Source: Aquimarina sp. BL5
Lineage (GTDB): Bacteria; Bacteroidota; Bacteroidia; Flavobacteriales; Flavobacteriaceae
Direction: 5' to 3'
Length of the DNA: 64,000 bases
Assembly: GCF_003443675.1 (NCBI RefSeq)
Contig: NZ_CP031963.1
Span: 5,182,501-5,246,500 of the forward strand
A program made the translations under genes and the position numbers. Position 1 is the stretch's first letter. Every line of letters starts with the position of its first letter. Below, in pieces: positions 43,802-54,464 of the stretch. Below the pieces are notes generated by a model. The model was not told the origin of the DNA and ran no database searches. It saw nothing but the letters and a program-made list of their open reading frames with translations.

Positions 43802-45334
43802 ATGCAAAATAACAAGGTACTTATTTTAGACTTCGGGTCACAAGTAACACAACTTATAGGACGCCGAGTAAGAGAACTCAATATTTATTCAGAAATACAT
43901 CCGTATAATAAACCTCCACAAAACATGAGTGATTACAGTGCTGTAATTTTGTCGGGGAGTCCGCTTTCAGTACGAGGTAGTGATGTTGCACATCCTGACT
44001 TATCAGAGGTGCAGGGTAAAAAACCATTATTAGGTATTTGTTATGGAGCACAATATCTAGCACATTTTGGCGGTGGAAGAGTAGCGGAATCTAATACAAG
44101 AGAGTATGGTCGAGCAAACTTGTCATATATAAATAATAATGATTTGTTTAAAAACATTACTGAAGGTTCTCAGGTATGGATGAGTCATAGTGATACCATT
44201 AAAGAATTGCCAACTAACGCAAAACTTTTGGCAAGTACCCAAGATGTAGAAAATGCAGCCTTTAAAATTGATGGAGAAGAAACCTACGCAATTCAATTTC
44301 ATCCAGAAGTTTATCATTCAAAAGATGGTACACAGCTTTTGGAAAATTTTTTAGTAGGCATAGCTGGCCTTGCTCAAGATTGGACTCCAGATTCTTTTGT
44401 AGAGGAAACAGTAAAGGGTTTAAAAGAGCAGTTAGGAAACGATAAAGTTGTTTTAGGGCTTTCTGGAGGAGTTGATTCTACTGTTGCCGCTGTTTTATTG
44501 CATAAGGCAATTGGAAGTAATCTTCATTGTATTTTTGTAAACAACGGATTACTTCGTAAAAATGAGTTCTCTTCTGTATTAGATCAATATGAAGGAATGG
44601 GACTTAATGTAAAAGGTGTAGATGCTTCGGCACGTTTTTTGGATGCTTTAGCCGGTGAAAGTGACCCAGAAGGAAAACGAAAGATAATCGGAAGAGTATT
44701 TATAGAAGTTTTTGATGATGAAGCTAACCAAATAGAAGATGCCAAGTGGTTGGCGCAAGGAACTATTTATCCGGATGTTATAGAATCAGTTTCTGTAAGC
44801 GGAGGTCCATCTGCTACAATTAAATCGCATCATAACGTAGGGGGATTACCTGATTTTATGAAACTGAAAGTAGTGGAACCTTTAAAAATGCTATTTAAAG
44901 ACGAAGTAAGACGAGTAGGAAAGTCTATGGGACTTGATCCGGAGTTATTAGGAAGACACCCATTTCCTGGTCCTGGACTAGCAATTCGTATATTAGGAGA
45001 TATTACTCCAGAAAAAGTTAGTATTTTGCAAGAAGTTGATGCTATATTTATCAATGGACTAAAAAATAACGGTCTATATGATAAAGTTTGGCAAGCAGGA
45101 GCTATGTTGTTACCTGTACAAAGTGTTGGGGTAATGGGAGACGAAAGAACCTATGAAAAATGTGTAGCATTAAGGGCTGTAGAAAGTACAGACGGAATGA
45201 CTGCTGATTGGGTAAATCTTCCATATGAGTTTTTACAGAAAACCTCTAATGAAATAATAAATAAGGTAAAAGGCGTTAATAGAGTAGTGTATGATATCAG
45301 CTCAAAACCACCTGCGACCATAGAATGGGAGTAA
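43802..45334 (+). CDS. guaA: GMP synthase (glutamine-hydrolysing)
   Basis: The protein of about 510 residues makes GMP from XMP, ATP and glutamine. The class I amidotransferase domain (1-190) has [19 protein letters not shown] and the nucleophile motif [14 protein letters not shown]. The ATP-pyrophosphatase domain has [16 protein letters not shown], and the dimerisation domain ends PPATIEWE. I start at ATG 43802; an in-frame TTG lies two codons earlier. A promoter box sits directly upstream. The LysM protein gene follows after 59 bases. Confidence 0.97.
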   Translation: MQNNKVLILDFGSQVTQLIGRRVRELNIYSEIHPYNKPPQNMSDYSAVILSGSPLSVRGSDVAHPDLSEVQGKKPLLGICYGAQYLAHFGGGRVAESNTREYGRANLSYINNNDLFKNITEGSQVWMSHSDTIKELPTNAKLLASTQDVENAAFKIDGEETYAIQFHPEVYHSKDGTQLLENFLVGIAGLAQDWTPDSFVEETVKGLKEQLGNDKVVLGLSGGVDSTVAAVLLHKAIGSNLHCIFVNNGLLRKNEFSSVLDQYEGMGLNVKGVDASARFLDALAGESDPEGKRKIIGRVFIEVFDDEANQIEDAKWLAQGTIYPDVIESVSVSGGPSATIKSHHNVGGLPDFMKLKVVEPLKMLFKDEVRRVGKSMGLDPELLGRHPFPGPGLAIRILGDITPEKVSILQEVDAIFINGLKNNGLYDKVWQAGAMLLPVQSVGVMGDERTYEKCVALRAVESTDGMTADWVNLPYEFLQKTSNEIINKVKGVNRVVYDISSKPPATIEWE

Positions 45335-45393
45335 TTTAGTAAGGTATTAACGCTTCGGTTCTTTAAGAATCATATACATTAAAATTAAATCGA

Positions 45394-47562
45394 ATGAAAA
45401 AAGTATTGTTGTTCTTTTTTGTACTTCTTCTAACCAATATTGGTTTTGCTCAGCAGTATAAAAGTCATAAAGTTGCTCAAGGAGAAAATGTATATAGAAT
45501 TGCAAAACGATATAATACAACTCCAGAGGCAATTTATAAAATAAACCCGACAGCAAAAGAAGGAATTAAAGAAGGGCAAATTCTGGCTATCCCGGTGATT
45601 GATGATCAAGAATATCAAATTCATGTCGTTGTAGAAGATGATACGGTATATAGTTTATCCAAGAAGTATAACACAACTCCAGAGGCGATTTACAATTTAA
45701 ATCCAGATGCGGTCAACGGTATTAATCTTGGGCAAATTTTACGAGTAGCTAAACTTGAAAAAAACGATGAAACTGATAAGAATACTCCTATAGAAAATGT
45801 AAGTGATCCAATCCTAGATAGTATCAAGCCGTTAGAAGAAATAAGACAAATTGTTCGATTTAAAACGCATAAGGTAAGAAGAAAAGAAACTTTGTATAGT
45901 ATTTCAAAGAAGTATGATATTACTGTAGATGATATTAAAAAGCATAATAAAAGATTGTATTCTGAACAAATTCGTAAACGCGATAAGCTCCGAATTCCAA
46001 TATATGCGGAAGAGGCCGTTGTAGAAACAGAAACTCCTAAAGATTCTTTAAGTAGCAGAGTTTCTACTACCACAAAATATATCGTAAAACCAAAGGATAC
46101 AAGATATAGTATCTCTAGAAGACATGGTATTACTGTTGGAGAATTAAATCAACTCAACCCGGAATTGGATCCTAGTTTCCCTATTGGCATGGAAATTATT
46201 GTTCCGACTACTATTTTCGTTCCATTACAAGAAGTTATAACACCTGAGTTCGAATTGTATGAAGTTCAACCAAAAGAAACTATATACAGTATTCTCAAGC
46301 GAACTGAAATTTCATCAGATTCTTTGTTTAATATGAATCCTTATTTAAGAGATGGTCTTAAGGCAGGTATGGTAATAACGCTCCCTAAAAGAGGTGAAGT
46401 TGATTCATTGGCTATTGATTTTCCTGAAAGAAAAGTAGTGCCCCTTGAGAATATGCTATATAATTTTAAGACAAAGAAGTTAGCAATAATGTTACCTTTT
46501 GGACTGGATACATTAGATCTTAATGCCAGAAAAGAAACAGAAGAGTTCTTAAAAAGTAGAAAAGCCAGAGGAGTTAGAGTTGCTCTTGATTTTTATAAAG
46601 GAATTCAGATGGCTGTTGATTCAGCGAAGACAAAAGGACTTAGTGTTGATCTTACCGTTTTTGATACTCAAAGAAATAATAACGCGGGGTATATAAAGAA
46701 GCTAATTGATCAAAATAATTTTGATGAAATGGATGTTGTGATTGGGCCTTTGTATCAGACAAATGTAGAAGCAGCAACTGCAGAATTAAAAAAGTACGAA
46801 ACACCAGTGCTTTCTCCATTATCTAATAAAGAATCTAAACTCTATAGTAATTTTTTTCAGACAATTCCGACGGACATAATGCTTCAGGATAAATTGATTA
46901 ATTATGTAGAAAGGGATTCTACTGATAAGAATATTATTATAATTGTGCAGCAAGGAAAGAAGAAACACGATGATATAAAGAATAAGTTGATTGCCAAATT
47001 TCCAGATGCTAAAATAGCAAGAATAGAAGAAGGTAATTATTTATACGAATTACATCTGAATAAAGTTCTAAATAAGAATAAGCCAAATTGGGTTTTTCTG
47101 GAGTCGGATGATGTAGCAATGATTAGTAATGTAACTCCATTACTTAATGCTAAAGCAGAGAGTCATAAGATTACATTGTTTACTACGGATAAGGATGATG
47201 CATTTGATGACGATAATATAAAAAATGAACATTTATCTAATTTACATTTACATTATCCATCAATAGATAAAGAGTTTGATAATTACGATGAGAATAGTAT
47301 GACTCCCTTTGTGGCAAGATATAAAAAGGAATATGGAACTATTCCGAGTAAATATGCAGTAAGAGGTTTTGATATTACGTATGATATTTTGATGCGATTA
47401 GGTTCTGCAGATGATTTGTACCATGCTGCAACTTTTGAAGGGACAACGGAGTATGTAGAAAATAAATTTAATTATGCAAAAAAGCTCTTGGGAGGCTATT
47501 ATAACAAAGCATCCTATATTATTAAATTTGATGACGAATTGAAGCTCACCGTTATAGAATAA
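45394..47562 (+). CDS. Five-LysM protein with periplasmic-binding-protein-like C-terminal domain
   Basis: The 722-residue exported protein (signal to about 20, GFAQ) has five LysM repeats, at about 22-67, 74-118, 156-202, 227-271 and 286-331, each with a [VE]-[YT]-x-[IL]-x-[KR] core. These bind peptidoglycan. From about 361 (KKLAIMLPFGLDTL) a type I periplasmic-binding fold follows, like branched-chain amino-acid receptors and the penicillin-binding-protein activator LpoA. No transporter genes are near, so it probably works in the wall. It is downstream of guaA. Confidence 0.85.
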   Translation: MKKVLLFFFVLLLTNIGFAQQYKSHKVAQGENVYRIAKRYNTTPEAIYKINPTAKEGIKEGQILAIPVIDDQEYQIHVVVEDDTVYSLSKKYNTTPEAIYNLNPDAVNGINLGQILRVAKLEKNDETDKNTPIENVSDPILDSIKPLEEIRQIVRFKTHKVRRKETLYSISKKYDITVDDIKKHNKRLYSEQIRKRDKLRIPIYAEEAVVETETPKDSLSSRVSTTTKYIVKPKDTRYSISRRHGITVGELNQLNPELDPSFPIGMEIIVPTTIFVPLQEVITPEFELYEVQPKETIYSILKRTEISSDSLFNMNPYLRDGLKAGMVITLPKRGEVDSLAIDFPERKVVPLENMLYNFKTKKLAIMLPFGLDTLDLNARKETEEFLKSRKARGVRVALDFYKGIQMAVDSAKTKGLSVDLTVFDTQRNNNAGYIKKLIDQNNFDEMDVVIGPLYQTNVEAATAELKKYETPVLSPLSNKESKLYSNFFQTIPTDIMLQDKLINYVERDSTDKNIIIIVQQGKKKHDDIKNKLIAKFPDAKIARIEEGNYLYELHLNKVLNKNKPNWVFLESDDVAMISNVTPLLNAKAESHKITLFTTDKDDAFDDDNIKNEHLSNLHLHYPSIDKEFDNYDENSMTPFVARYKKEYGTIPSKYAVRGFDITYDILMRLGSADDLYHAATFEGTTEYVENKFNYAKKLLGGYYNKASYIIKFDDELKLTVIE

Positions 47563-47924
47563 AATTTATTTCATCAATAATCAATTTTACAGCTGATTTT
47601 AAAATCATTTTTTTTATTTTTAGATGCTGAATTGTTTTGTTTTTTAATAGGAAAATAAAACAGAGGTAAACTTTGGTTTAGATTTTTAGTCAATTTTAGA
47701 CACGTGGTATGGAAATTGATATAGAGTTTGAAAACGATTTTGATAAACTAAAGTAATTATTGATTTTTGGAAAAATTGTTTAGATTGGGATAGATATAAA
47801 TTTTTATATCTGAATATAAATAAAATCTATTTTAGTAAAGATTATTAATACTTAGCCCCGTATTAAATACTTGGATGCTGAAATAGAAAACAACAACTTT
47901 TAGCCGGGCATAATTATTGCAATT
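47563..47924. other. Gap of 362 bases without a gene
   Basis: AT-rich sequence. I see only a 15-codon frame at 47709 and an 8-bp inverted repeat (GATATAAA-TT-TTTATATC, 47793-47810) with no T-run, so neither is called as a feature. Confidence 0.4.
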
Positions 47925-48458
47925 ATGGGTAAATTTTTTACTATTCTCTTAGTTTTAGTTTTTGCTAATCATGGATATGTAGAGCGTTTTTCTTATGCAG
48001 AAAAGAGTAAGTTAGATTGGTCAGATTTTAGAGGAGAACCTAAAACAGACAGTGATTTTGATGCTAGTGTCAATACAGGTATAACTTATCAATGGTCTAT
48101 AAGCAAGGATTACGGGAAAACTGAATTAAAATACGAAGTGGACAGCTTTTGTTACCCCTCATTATCATGGGTGAAAAAAGGTCAGTCCACTAAATACCTG
48201 CTGTCACATGAACAACTCCATTTTGATATTTCCGAATTGCACGCGAGAATAATGCGTAAGAAATTGAAAGAGTACAAACCAGGTAAGAATGTTCGTAAGG
48301 ATCTAAATAAGATGTATAAAAGAGTCGAACGGATGCGTATTAATATGCAAGAACAATACGACATAGAAACGGAACATTCCAAGAATAAAACTAGTCAGAA
48401 AATATGGGAGAAGAAGGTGAAGAATTTAATGTGGTACTATAGAGCATATACCAAATAG
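47925..48458 (+). CDS. DUF922-like predicted zinc metallopeptidase
   Basis: The 177-residue protein has a short N-terminal hydrophobic stretch (about 4-16), possibly a signal. The motif LLSHEQLHFDISELHAR carries a HExxH zinc site (H95, E96, H99) with a glutamate at 104. The WSDFRGEP start and position of the motif match DUF922, called predicted secreted zinc-dependent proteases. No activity is known for this branch. It is followed by the DUF3820 gene after 24 bases, probably in the same transcript. Confidence 0.78.
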   Translation: MGKFFTILLVLVFANHGYVERFSYAEKSKLDWSDFRGEPKTDSDFDASVNTGITYQWSISKDYGKTELKYEVDSFCYPSLSWVKKGQSTKYLLSHEQLHFDISELHARIMRKKLKEYKPGKNVRKDLNKMYKRVERMRINMQEQYDIETEHSKNKTSQKIWEKKVKNLMWYYRAYTK

Positions 48459-48482
48459 GTTCATTTCATACTCTCAGGATTT

Positions 48483-48707
48483 ATGGATCAACAATCCCAA
48501 AAGGATTTTTTAGTCAAACTCGCCAATACCAAAATGCCTTTTGGTAAATACAAAGACAGATATCTTATCGACTTACCAGAGCATTATATTGTTTGGTATC
48601 ATAACAAAGGATTTCCCAAAGGAACTCTTGGTCGGCAAATGCAAACTGTTTACGAACTAAAGTTAAATGGTCTTGAGTATCTGATAAGAAATATTAGAAA
48701 GTTATAA
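48483..48707 (+). CDS. DUF3820 family small protein
   Basis: This 74-residue protein has the DUF3820 pattern: MPFGKYKDRYLIDLPEHYIV, WYHNKGFPKGTLGRQM and a C-terminal helix. The same fold appears as the C-terminal domain of the exonuclease at 1672 (FSFGKHKGK ... YFGWLQN). Stand-alone members may act with nucleases, but their function is not established. It has no signal peptide, so it is cytoplasmic. Confidence 0.85.
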   Translation: MDQQSQKDFLVKLANTKMPFGKYKDRYLIDLPEHYIVWYHNKGFPKGTLGRQMQTVYELKLNGLEYLIRNIRKL

Positions 48708-48827
48708 TTAGTTTTATTTGAGTTTAAGTAATCTTTAATTAGAAATTCTTTGATTCCATAAAGAATTAGGTAAATTTATTTCTAAAAATAAATTACTGTT
48801 TATCTGATATCACATAAATCATTTTAT

Positions 48828-50399
48828 ATGAATATATATAAATTAATCATCGGATTTTTTATTCTGTCTTTTGTTTGTAATGCAGAAATTTACTCACAAG
48901 AATTTAGTGAAGGACCATTCTCTCAGCTTATTATTAGAGGTGCTACCTTGATTAATGGTAATGGTTCGCCCCCAAGAGGTCCTGTAGATATTGTTGTAGA
49001 AAGAAATATCATTAAAGATATTGTAGTGGTAGGTTATCCTGGGGTTGATATAGATGATGCCAAACGACCCAAACTTAAATCTGGTGGAAAAGAGGTAAAC
49101 GCTCACGGAATGTACCTTTTGCCGGGCTTTATAGATATGCACGGTCATATTGGAGGAGTTGCACAAGGAGCCGACTCCGATTATGTTTTTAAACTATGGA
49201 TGGCCCACGGAATCACTACAATTAGGGAACCAAGCGGAAGAGGAATTGATTGGACATTGAAACTCAAAAAAGCTAGCGAAAGAAATGAAATTATAGCGCC
49301 ACGTATTTATGCATATACGGGTTTTGGCCAAGGAAATAAAGAACCCATAAGCACCGTAGAAATGGCTAGAAATTGGGTTCGAGAAAATGCTAAAAAAGGA
49401 GCGGATGGAATAAAGTTTTTTGGTGCTGCTCCAGAAATTATGAAAGCGGCATTAGATGAGAATAAAAAATTAGGATTAGGTTCCGCTTGCCATCACGCCC
49501 AAACGGATGTTGCTCGCTGGAATGTCCTTAATTCTGCTAGAGCGGGATTAACAACCATGGAGCATTGGTATGGATTACCCGAAGCGTTGTTTGAAGATAA
49601 AACCATTCAGCATTATCCTTTAGATTATAATTACCAGAACGAGCAAGATAGGTTTGAGGAAGCTGGGAAACTATGGAAACAAGCTGCAAAACCATATTCT
49701 GATCATTGGAATAAGGTGATGAATGAACTTCTTGAATTAGATTTTACATTAGATCCTACCTTTAATATTTATGAGGCCAGTAGAGATTTGCAAAGAGCTA
49801 GAAGAGCAGAGTGGCACGAAACCTACACATTACCTTCTCTATGGAAATTCTATCAACCCAGTAAGATTTCACATGGTTCTTATTGGCATGATTGGGGAAC
49901 CGAACAAGAGGTAGCTTGGAAAGAGAATTATCGTTTATGGATGACATTTATAAATGAATATAAGAATCGCGGAGGAAGAGTTACTACTGGTTCGGATTCT
50001 GGATTTATATTTCAATTGTACGGTTTTGCGTATATCAGAGAATTGGAACTTCTAAGGGAAGCAGGTTTTCATCCTTTGGAAGTAATTAGAGCAGCTACAC
50101 TAAACGGTGCCGAAGCTTTAGGAGTTTCAGATAAAATAGGATCTGTTGAAGTAGGTAAATTAGCTGACTTTGTATTGGTGAAAGAAAATCCTCTTAAAAA
50201 TCTAAAAGTATTATATGGTACTGGTGCGATTAGATTAACAGAAGAAAATAAAGTGATTAGGGCAGGAGGTGTTCAATATACCATTAAAGACGGCGTAATA
50301 TATAATGCTAAAGAACTGCTTGTTGATGTAAAAAGAATGGTAGATGAGGCTAAAAAGACTGAAAACTTTTCTATAATTCAACCGGGTATAAAAGAATAG
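48828..50399 (+). CDS. Exported amidohydrolase family protein
   Basis: The 523-residue protein has a signal peptide (to about 23, EIYSQ) and the amidohydrolase fold: LPGFIDMHGHIGG (HxH metal site, about 103), HH in GSACHHAQ, GSDSGF (aspartate of the site) and the closing AATLNGAEALGVSDKIGSVEVGKLADFV. It hydrolyses C-N bonds, often cyclic dipeptides or imides, in the periplasm. The substrate is unknown. It faces lysA, with a bidirectional terminator between. Confidence 0.88.
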   Translation: MNIYKLIIGFFILSFVCNAEIYSQEFSEGPFSQLIIRGATLINGNGSPPRGPVDIVVERNIIKDIVVVGYPGVDIDDAKRPKLKSGGKEVNAHGMYLLPGFIDMHGHIGGVAQGADSDYVFKLWMAHGITTIREPSGRGIDWTLKLKKASERNEIIAPRIYAYTGFGQGNKEPISTVEMARNWVRENAKKGADGIKFFGAAPEIMKAALDENKKLGLGSACHHAQTDVARWNVLNSARAGLTTMEHWYGLPEALFEDKTIQHYPLDYNYQNEQDRFEEAGKLWKQAAKPYSDHWNKVMNELLELDFTLDPTFNIYEASRDLQRARRAEWHETYTLPSLWKFYQPSKISHGSYWHDWGTEQEVAWKENYRLWMTFINEYKNRGGRVTTGSDSGFIFQLYGFAYIRELELLREAGFHPLEVIRAATLNGAEALGVSDKIGSVEVGKLADFVLVKENPLKNLKVLYGTGAIRLTEENKVIRAGGVQYTIKDGVIYNAKELLVDVKRMVDEAKKTENFSIIQPGIKE

Positions 50400-50427
50400 A
50401 ATTATTCATACTATTAAATCAAAATGA

Positions 50428-50459
50428 AAAATGCATCTGGTTGATTCCAGATGCATTTT
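50428..50459. terminator. Bidirectional intrinsic terminator between amidohydrolase and lysA
   Basis: A perfect 13-bp stem (AAAATGCATCTGG with CCAGATGCATTTT) encloses a 6-base loop. Each strand ends with a T-run, stronger on the minus strand, and the genes on both sides converge on it. Confidence 0.85.
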
Positions 50460-50481
50460 GTATATAAAAAATTGCATTGTT

Positions 50482-51714
50482 TTACGAAGCAGGTTCTGTA
50501 ACTTTAGAGAAGATTTCCATATTTACTTGATTTTTGGTTAAATCTTCAAAAGTTTCACGTTTACGGATTAGATGTGCTTCATTATTATGCCAAAGCACCT
50601 CTGCTGGGCGAAAACGAGAATTGTAATTACTAGCCATAGAAAAACAGTAAGCTCCTGCATTTTTAAAAGCTATAATATCACCTTCTGTAATTTCTGAAAT
50701 CCTTCTGTTAGTAGCAAAAGTGTCAGTTTCACAAATATATCCTACAACAGAGTAAAAGCGTTCTCTACCTTTAGGGTTTGAGATGTTGATGATTTCATGA
50801 TAAGAATTGTAAAGCATAGGTCTTATCAAATGGTTGAAGCCACTATCAATTCCTGCAAAAACCGTAGAAGTTGTTTGTTTCACAACATTTACTTCTGCTA
50901 AAAAATATCCAGCTTCACTTACTAAGAATTTACCCGGTTCGAAACCAAGAGTCAATTCTTTTCCGTACTCTTTACAAAAATCATTAAAACGTTTTGTGAG
51001 TTTTTGACCAAACTCTTCAATATTGGTTTCAATATCTCCTTTTTTATAAGGAACTTTAAAGCCACTTCCGAAATCTATAAAATCTAGATTTTTGAAGTTC
51101 TTGGCAGTTTCAAATAATATTTCACTAGCATATAAAAATACATCAATATCCAAAATATCACTACCAGTATGCATGTGGATACCATTAATATTCATACCGG
51201 TATTCTCTACAATTCTAAGAATATGTGGAATCTGGTGAATAGAAATGCCAAACTTACTATCGATATGCCCTACAGAGATGTTACTGTTTCCTCCAGCCAT
51301 CACATGTGGGTTAATTCTAATACAAACAGGTACTTCCGGATGTTTTGTTCCGAACTGTTCTAGAATGGATAGGTTGTCAATATTTATTTGTACACCCATT
51401 TCAGAAACCTTCTCGATTTCTGTTAAGGAAACTCCGTTTGGAGTAAAAATGATATTACTGGGTGCTACACCAGCCAATAATCCTAATTTAACTTCCTGGA
51501 TCGATACAGTGTCTAATCCGGCACCTAATGAATTCATTAGTTTTAATATCGCAAGATTAGACAATGCCTTGACAGCATAGTTAAGCTTTACATGTTTCAC
51601 CTGTTTAAAGGCACTGGTTAGGCGTTCATACTGTGAAACAATTTTTTCGGAGTCATATACATATACAGGACTCCCAAACTCTTTTGCGATTGCTAATAAA
51701 TTTGCGTTTTCCAT
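50482..51714 (-). CDS. lysA: Diaminopimelate decarboxylase
   Basis: This 410-residue PLP enzyme decarboxylates meso-diaminopimelate to lysine in the last step of lysine synthesis. It has the fold type III barrel: KLNYAVKALSN (PLP lysine, about 49), HTGSDI, GFEPGKFL and the substrate motif YICETDTFA. C-terminal NAGAYCFSMASNYNSR is the family signature. It stands alone, with its own upstream region. Confidence 0.94.
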   Translation of the reverse strand: MENANLLAIAKEFGSPVYVYDSEKIVSQYERLTSAFKQVKHVKLNYAVKALSNLAILKLMNSLGAGLDTVSIQEVKLGLLAGVAPSNIIFTPNGVSLTEIEKVSEMGVQINIDNLSILEQFGTKHPEVPVCIRINPHVMAGGNSNISVGHIDSKFGISIHQIPHILRIVENTGMNINGIHMHTGSDILDIDVFLYASEILFETAKNFKNLDFIDFGSGFKVPYKKGDIETNIEEFGQKLTKRFNDFCKEYGKELTLGFEPGKFLVSEAGYFLAEVNVVKQTTSTVFAGIDSGFNHLIRPMLYNSYHEIINISNPKGRERFYSVVGYICETDTFATNRRISEITEGDIIAFKNAGAYCFSMASNYNSRFRPAEVLWHNNEAHLIRKRETFEDLTKNQVNMEIFSKVTEPAS

Positions 51715-51893
51715 TTTAATTAAATTAAGCTTACGAAATTACTATTTTTACTATAGATTACCTCTAAGCGCCGCGTAATTAGTATAAAATTATCTAAACT
51801 TGAAAAAAAGTGGCCTTAAATAACGAATTTTTAATTTTTGAACGAATATTATACATAGGGTAGACGTTTTATTTACTATTTTTAAAATAAAAA

Positions 51894-52529
51894 ATGTTAG
51901 CACTCTTTCCTTTACAATTGGTAGTGTATCCAGGTGAACGATTACCTCTTCATATTTTCGAAAAGAGATATCAGCAGTTGATATCTGATTGCGAAACCGA
52001 GGGGATCTCGTTTGGGGTGCCAGCGTATATTGATAAAAAACTAGAATACGGTACCGAGGTTACCCTGCAAAAAATAGAGAAAAGGCATCCTAATGGTGCT
52101 AGTGATGTCATTTGCGTTGGCACTAGAGTTTTTAAGATTAAGAGTTTTCATAAACAATTACCAGGTAAATTATATGCTGGCGGAGAGGTTGAATTTTTAG
52201 AAGATAGAGAGAATGGTGTAGAAGAACTACAGGAAGAATTATTAAAAAATATTGCTATTTTGTATGTAGAACTAACTATCGAGAAACCTCCTATTTTTAA
52301 TATTCCATTTGTGAGTTATCAAGTGGCACATAAAGTTGGTTTAGCATTACATCAAGAGTATCATTTGTTAAAGCTACGAAGTGAACTAGAACGACTGAAC
52401 TATCTTATAGGTCATCTAAAAATCACAATTCCAGTAGTTAGAGAAATGAATCGTGCTAAGGAAGTAATTAAGTTAAATGGCCATTTTAAAAATTTTGACC
52501 CATTGGATTTTGAGGATTTCGAATTATAG
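51894..52529 (+). CDS. LON substrate-binding-domain protein
   Basis: The 211-residue protein contains only the LON N-terminal substrate-binding domain. It starts ALFPLQLVVYPGERLPLHIF and has FEKRYQQLISDCE and GVPAYID, but no ATPase or protease part. Such stand-alone forms are widespread and of unknown function; binding of unfolded proteins is inferred from the domain. No signal peptide is seen. It lies between lysA and sucC. Confidence 0.88.
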   Translation: MLALFPLQLVVYPGERLPLHIFEKRYQQLISDCETEGISFGVPAYIDKKLEYGTEVTLQKIEKRHPNGASDVICVGTRVFKIKSFHKQLPGKLYAGGEVEFLEDRENGVEELQEELLKNIAILYVELTIEKPPIFNIPFVSYQVAHKVGLALHQEYHLLKLRSELERLNYLIGHLKITIPVVREMNRAKEVIKLNGHFKNFDPLDFEDFEL

Positions 52530-52620
52530 TTAAGTTATCTTTCAATTTTGGATAAATTCTAGGGTTACTTTTCATATTACAAGATTCCTATTTCGATATA
52601 ACTTTTTTTACCACAAAAGA

Positions 52621-52652
52621 TTGGCACAGTAACTTCACTTTTCCTATTTTTG
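52621..52652 (+). promoter_or_regulatory. sucC promoter
   Basis: TTGG (52621-52624) and TATTTTTG (52645-52652) fit the -33/-7 elements, 32 bases before the sucC start. Confidence 0.5.
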
Positions 52653-52684
52653 GGACTCCTATTCAAAAGGCAAAAAATAAGACT

Positions 52685-53878
52685 ATGAACTTACACGAAT
52701 ATCAGGGTAAAGAGATATTAAGCAGCTTTGGTGTGCGTATCCAGCGAGGTATTGTTGCACAGAATGCAAAAGAAGCAGTTGCTGCTGCAAAACAACTAAC
52801 TGCTGAGACAGGTACTGGATGGCATGTGATCAAAGCTCAAGTACACGCAGGTGGTCGAGGAAAAGGTGGTGGAGTAAAGCTTGCTAAAAATCTTCAGGAA
52901 GTAGAAGATATAGCAGGACAAATCATCGGAATGAATTTGATTACTCCTCAGACATCAGCAGAAGGGAAAAAAGTACATCAGGTATTAGTAGCAGAAGATG
53001 TATATTATCCTGGAGATAGTGAACCAGACGAATTTTATATTTCTGTATTATTAAATCGTACTACAGGTCGTAATATGGTTATGTATTCTACAGAAGGTGG
53101 AATGGATATAGAAACTGTAGCAGAAGAAACTCCGCATTTAATTTTTACAGAAGAAATAGATCCTTCAGTAGGGTTATTACCATTTCAGGCTAGACGTATT
53201 GCTTTTAACTTAGGATTAAGCGGTGGTGCGTTTAAAGAAATGACTAAGTTCGTGATGGCGTTATATACGGCTTATGTAAAATCGGATTCTTCTATGTTTG
53301 AGATCAATCCTGTTTTAAAAACAAGTGATGATAAGATCATGGCAGTTGATGCTAAGGTTACAATTGATGATAATGCATTGTATCGCCATAAGAATTATGT
53401 AGATATGCGTGATATCCGCGAAGAAAACCCGATCGAGGTTGAAGCGAATGAAGTAGGTCTTAACTATGTGGATCTTGATGGTAATGTAGGATGTATGGTA
53501 AATGGTGCTGGTCTTGCGATGGCAACGATGGATTTGATTAAGCAAGCTGGTGGAGAACCTGCTAACTTCCTTGATGTAGGAGGTACAGCAGATGCTAAGC
53601 GTGTAGAAGAAGCGTTTAGAATTATCCTTAAAGATGAGAACGTAAAAGCGATTCTAATCAATATTTTTGGAGGAATTGTACGTTGTGATCGAGTTGCTCA
53701 AGGTGTAGTAGATGCATATAAAAATATGGGAGACGCTATTAATGTTCCTATCATTGTGCGTTTACAAGGTACCAATGCGGATATCGCTAAAGAATTAATC
53801 GATAATAGTGGATTGGATGTACAGAGTGCTGCACAGTTTCAGGAAGCTGCAGATAAAGTGCAAGCAGTGTTAGCATAA
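52685..53878 (+). CDS. sucC: Succinyl-CoA synthetase, beta subunit (ADP-forming)
   Basis: The 397-residue beta subunit, with SucD, converts succinyl-CoA to succinate with ATP or GTP formation in the TCA cycle. The ATP-grasp domain starts [17 protein letters not shown] and has [16 protein letters not shown]. The C-terminal CoA-ligase part has [17 protein letters not shown] and [11 protein letters not shown]. sucD does not follow and is elsewhere; a terminator at 53908 closes the transcript. Confidence 0.97.
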   Translation: MNLHEYQGKEILSSFGVRIQRGIVAQNAKEAVAAAKQLTAETGTGWHVIKAQVHAGGRGKGGGVKLAKNLQEVEDIAGQIIGMNLITPQTSAEGKKVHQVLVAEDVYYPGDSEPDEFYISVLLNRTTGRNMVMYSTEGGMDIETVAEETPHLIFTEEIDPSVGLLPFQARRIAFNLGLSGGAFKEMTKFVMALYTAYVKSDSSMFEINPVLKTSDDKIMAVDAKVTIDDNALYRHKNYVDMRDIREENPIEVEANEVGLNYVDLDGNVGCMVNGAGLAMATMDLIKQAGGEPANFLDVGGTADAKRVEEAFRIILKDENVKAILINIFGGIVRCDRVAQGVVDAYKNMGDAINVPIIVRLQGTNADIAKELIDNSGLDVQSAAQFQEAADKVQAVLA

Positions 53879-53907
53879 TATCTAAGTATAGATTTATAAC
53901 ATATTTT

Positions 53908-53942
53908 GAAGCGATCCATAACTTTGGGTCGCTTCTTTTTTT
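53908..53942 (+). terminator. Intrinsic terminator after sucC
   Basis: GAAGCGATCC pairs with GGGTCGCTTC (one G-T wobble) around an 8-base loop and is followed by seven T. Confidence 0.85.
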
Positions 53943-53957
53943 GCAGAAGATTTTTGT

Positions 53958-54464
53958 ATGGATAAAAAAGTAAAAGAAATAGTTGCCAAACTGGATATGA
54001 TGCCACATCCGGAAGGTGGTTTTTATAAGGAGACTTATAGAAGCGATGGTATTATTCCGAAAGCAGTTTTAAAAGATAAATTTTCTGGAGATCGTAATTA
54101 TTGTACAGGAATCTATTTTCTACTTACTTCAGAAAATTTTTCAGCGTTTCATCGTATTAAACAAGATGAGATGTGGCATTTTTATGGAGGAAATTCGTTG
54201 TATGTGCACGTGATTACTCCAGAAGGAATATATACTAGATACGCTGTAGGAATGGACCTGGATCTAGGAGAAACTCCTCAGTTGGTAGTGCCTGCAGGTT
54301 GTTGGTTTGCTTCTAGTGTAAAAGACACAGAAGGTTATTCTTTTGTGGGTTGTACGGTATCACCTGGTTTTGATTTTGCTGATTTTGAGTTAGCTAACAG
54401 GGATGTTTTGGTAAATCAATATCCAGATCATTCAGAGATAATTACACAATATACTCGTCAATAG
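53958..54464 (+). CDS. Cupin-fold protein, DUF985 family
   Basis: This 168-residue protein matches the DUF985 cupin family: MMPHPEGGFYKETYRS, SAFHRIKQDEMWHFYGGNSL and VPAGCWFASS. The histidines could bind a metal or sugar ligand. It is cytoplasmic, and function is not established, although some members are sugar epimerase-like. It starts 16 bases after the sucC terminator. Confidence 0.88.
   Translation: MDKKVKEIVAKLDMMPHPEGGFYKETYRSDGIIPKAVLKDKFSGDRNYCTGIYFLLTSENFSAFHRIKQDEMWHFYGGNSLYVHVITPEGIYTRYAVGMDLDLGETPQLVVPAGCWFASSVKDTEGYSFVGCTVSPGFDFADFELANRDVLVNQYPDHSEIITQYTRQ

Noticed and set aside
47709..47756. Short ORF MEIDIEFENDFDKLK after the LysM gene
   Set aside because: Fifteen codons with no promoter, terminator or recognisable motif.
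47793..47810. Inverted repeat GATATAAA/TTTATATC
   Set aside because: All A/T-rich, with no T-run after it; could occur by chance in such sequence.
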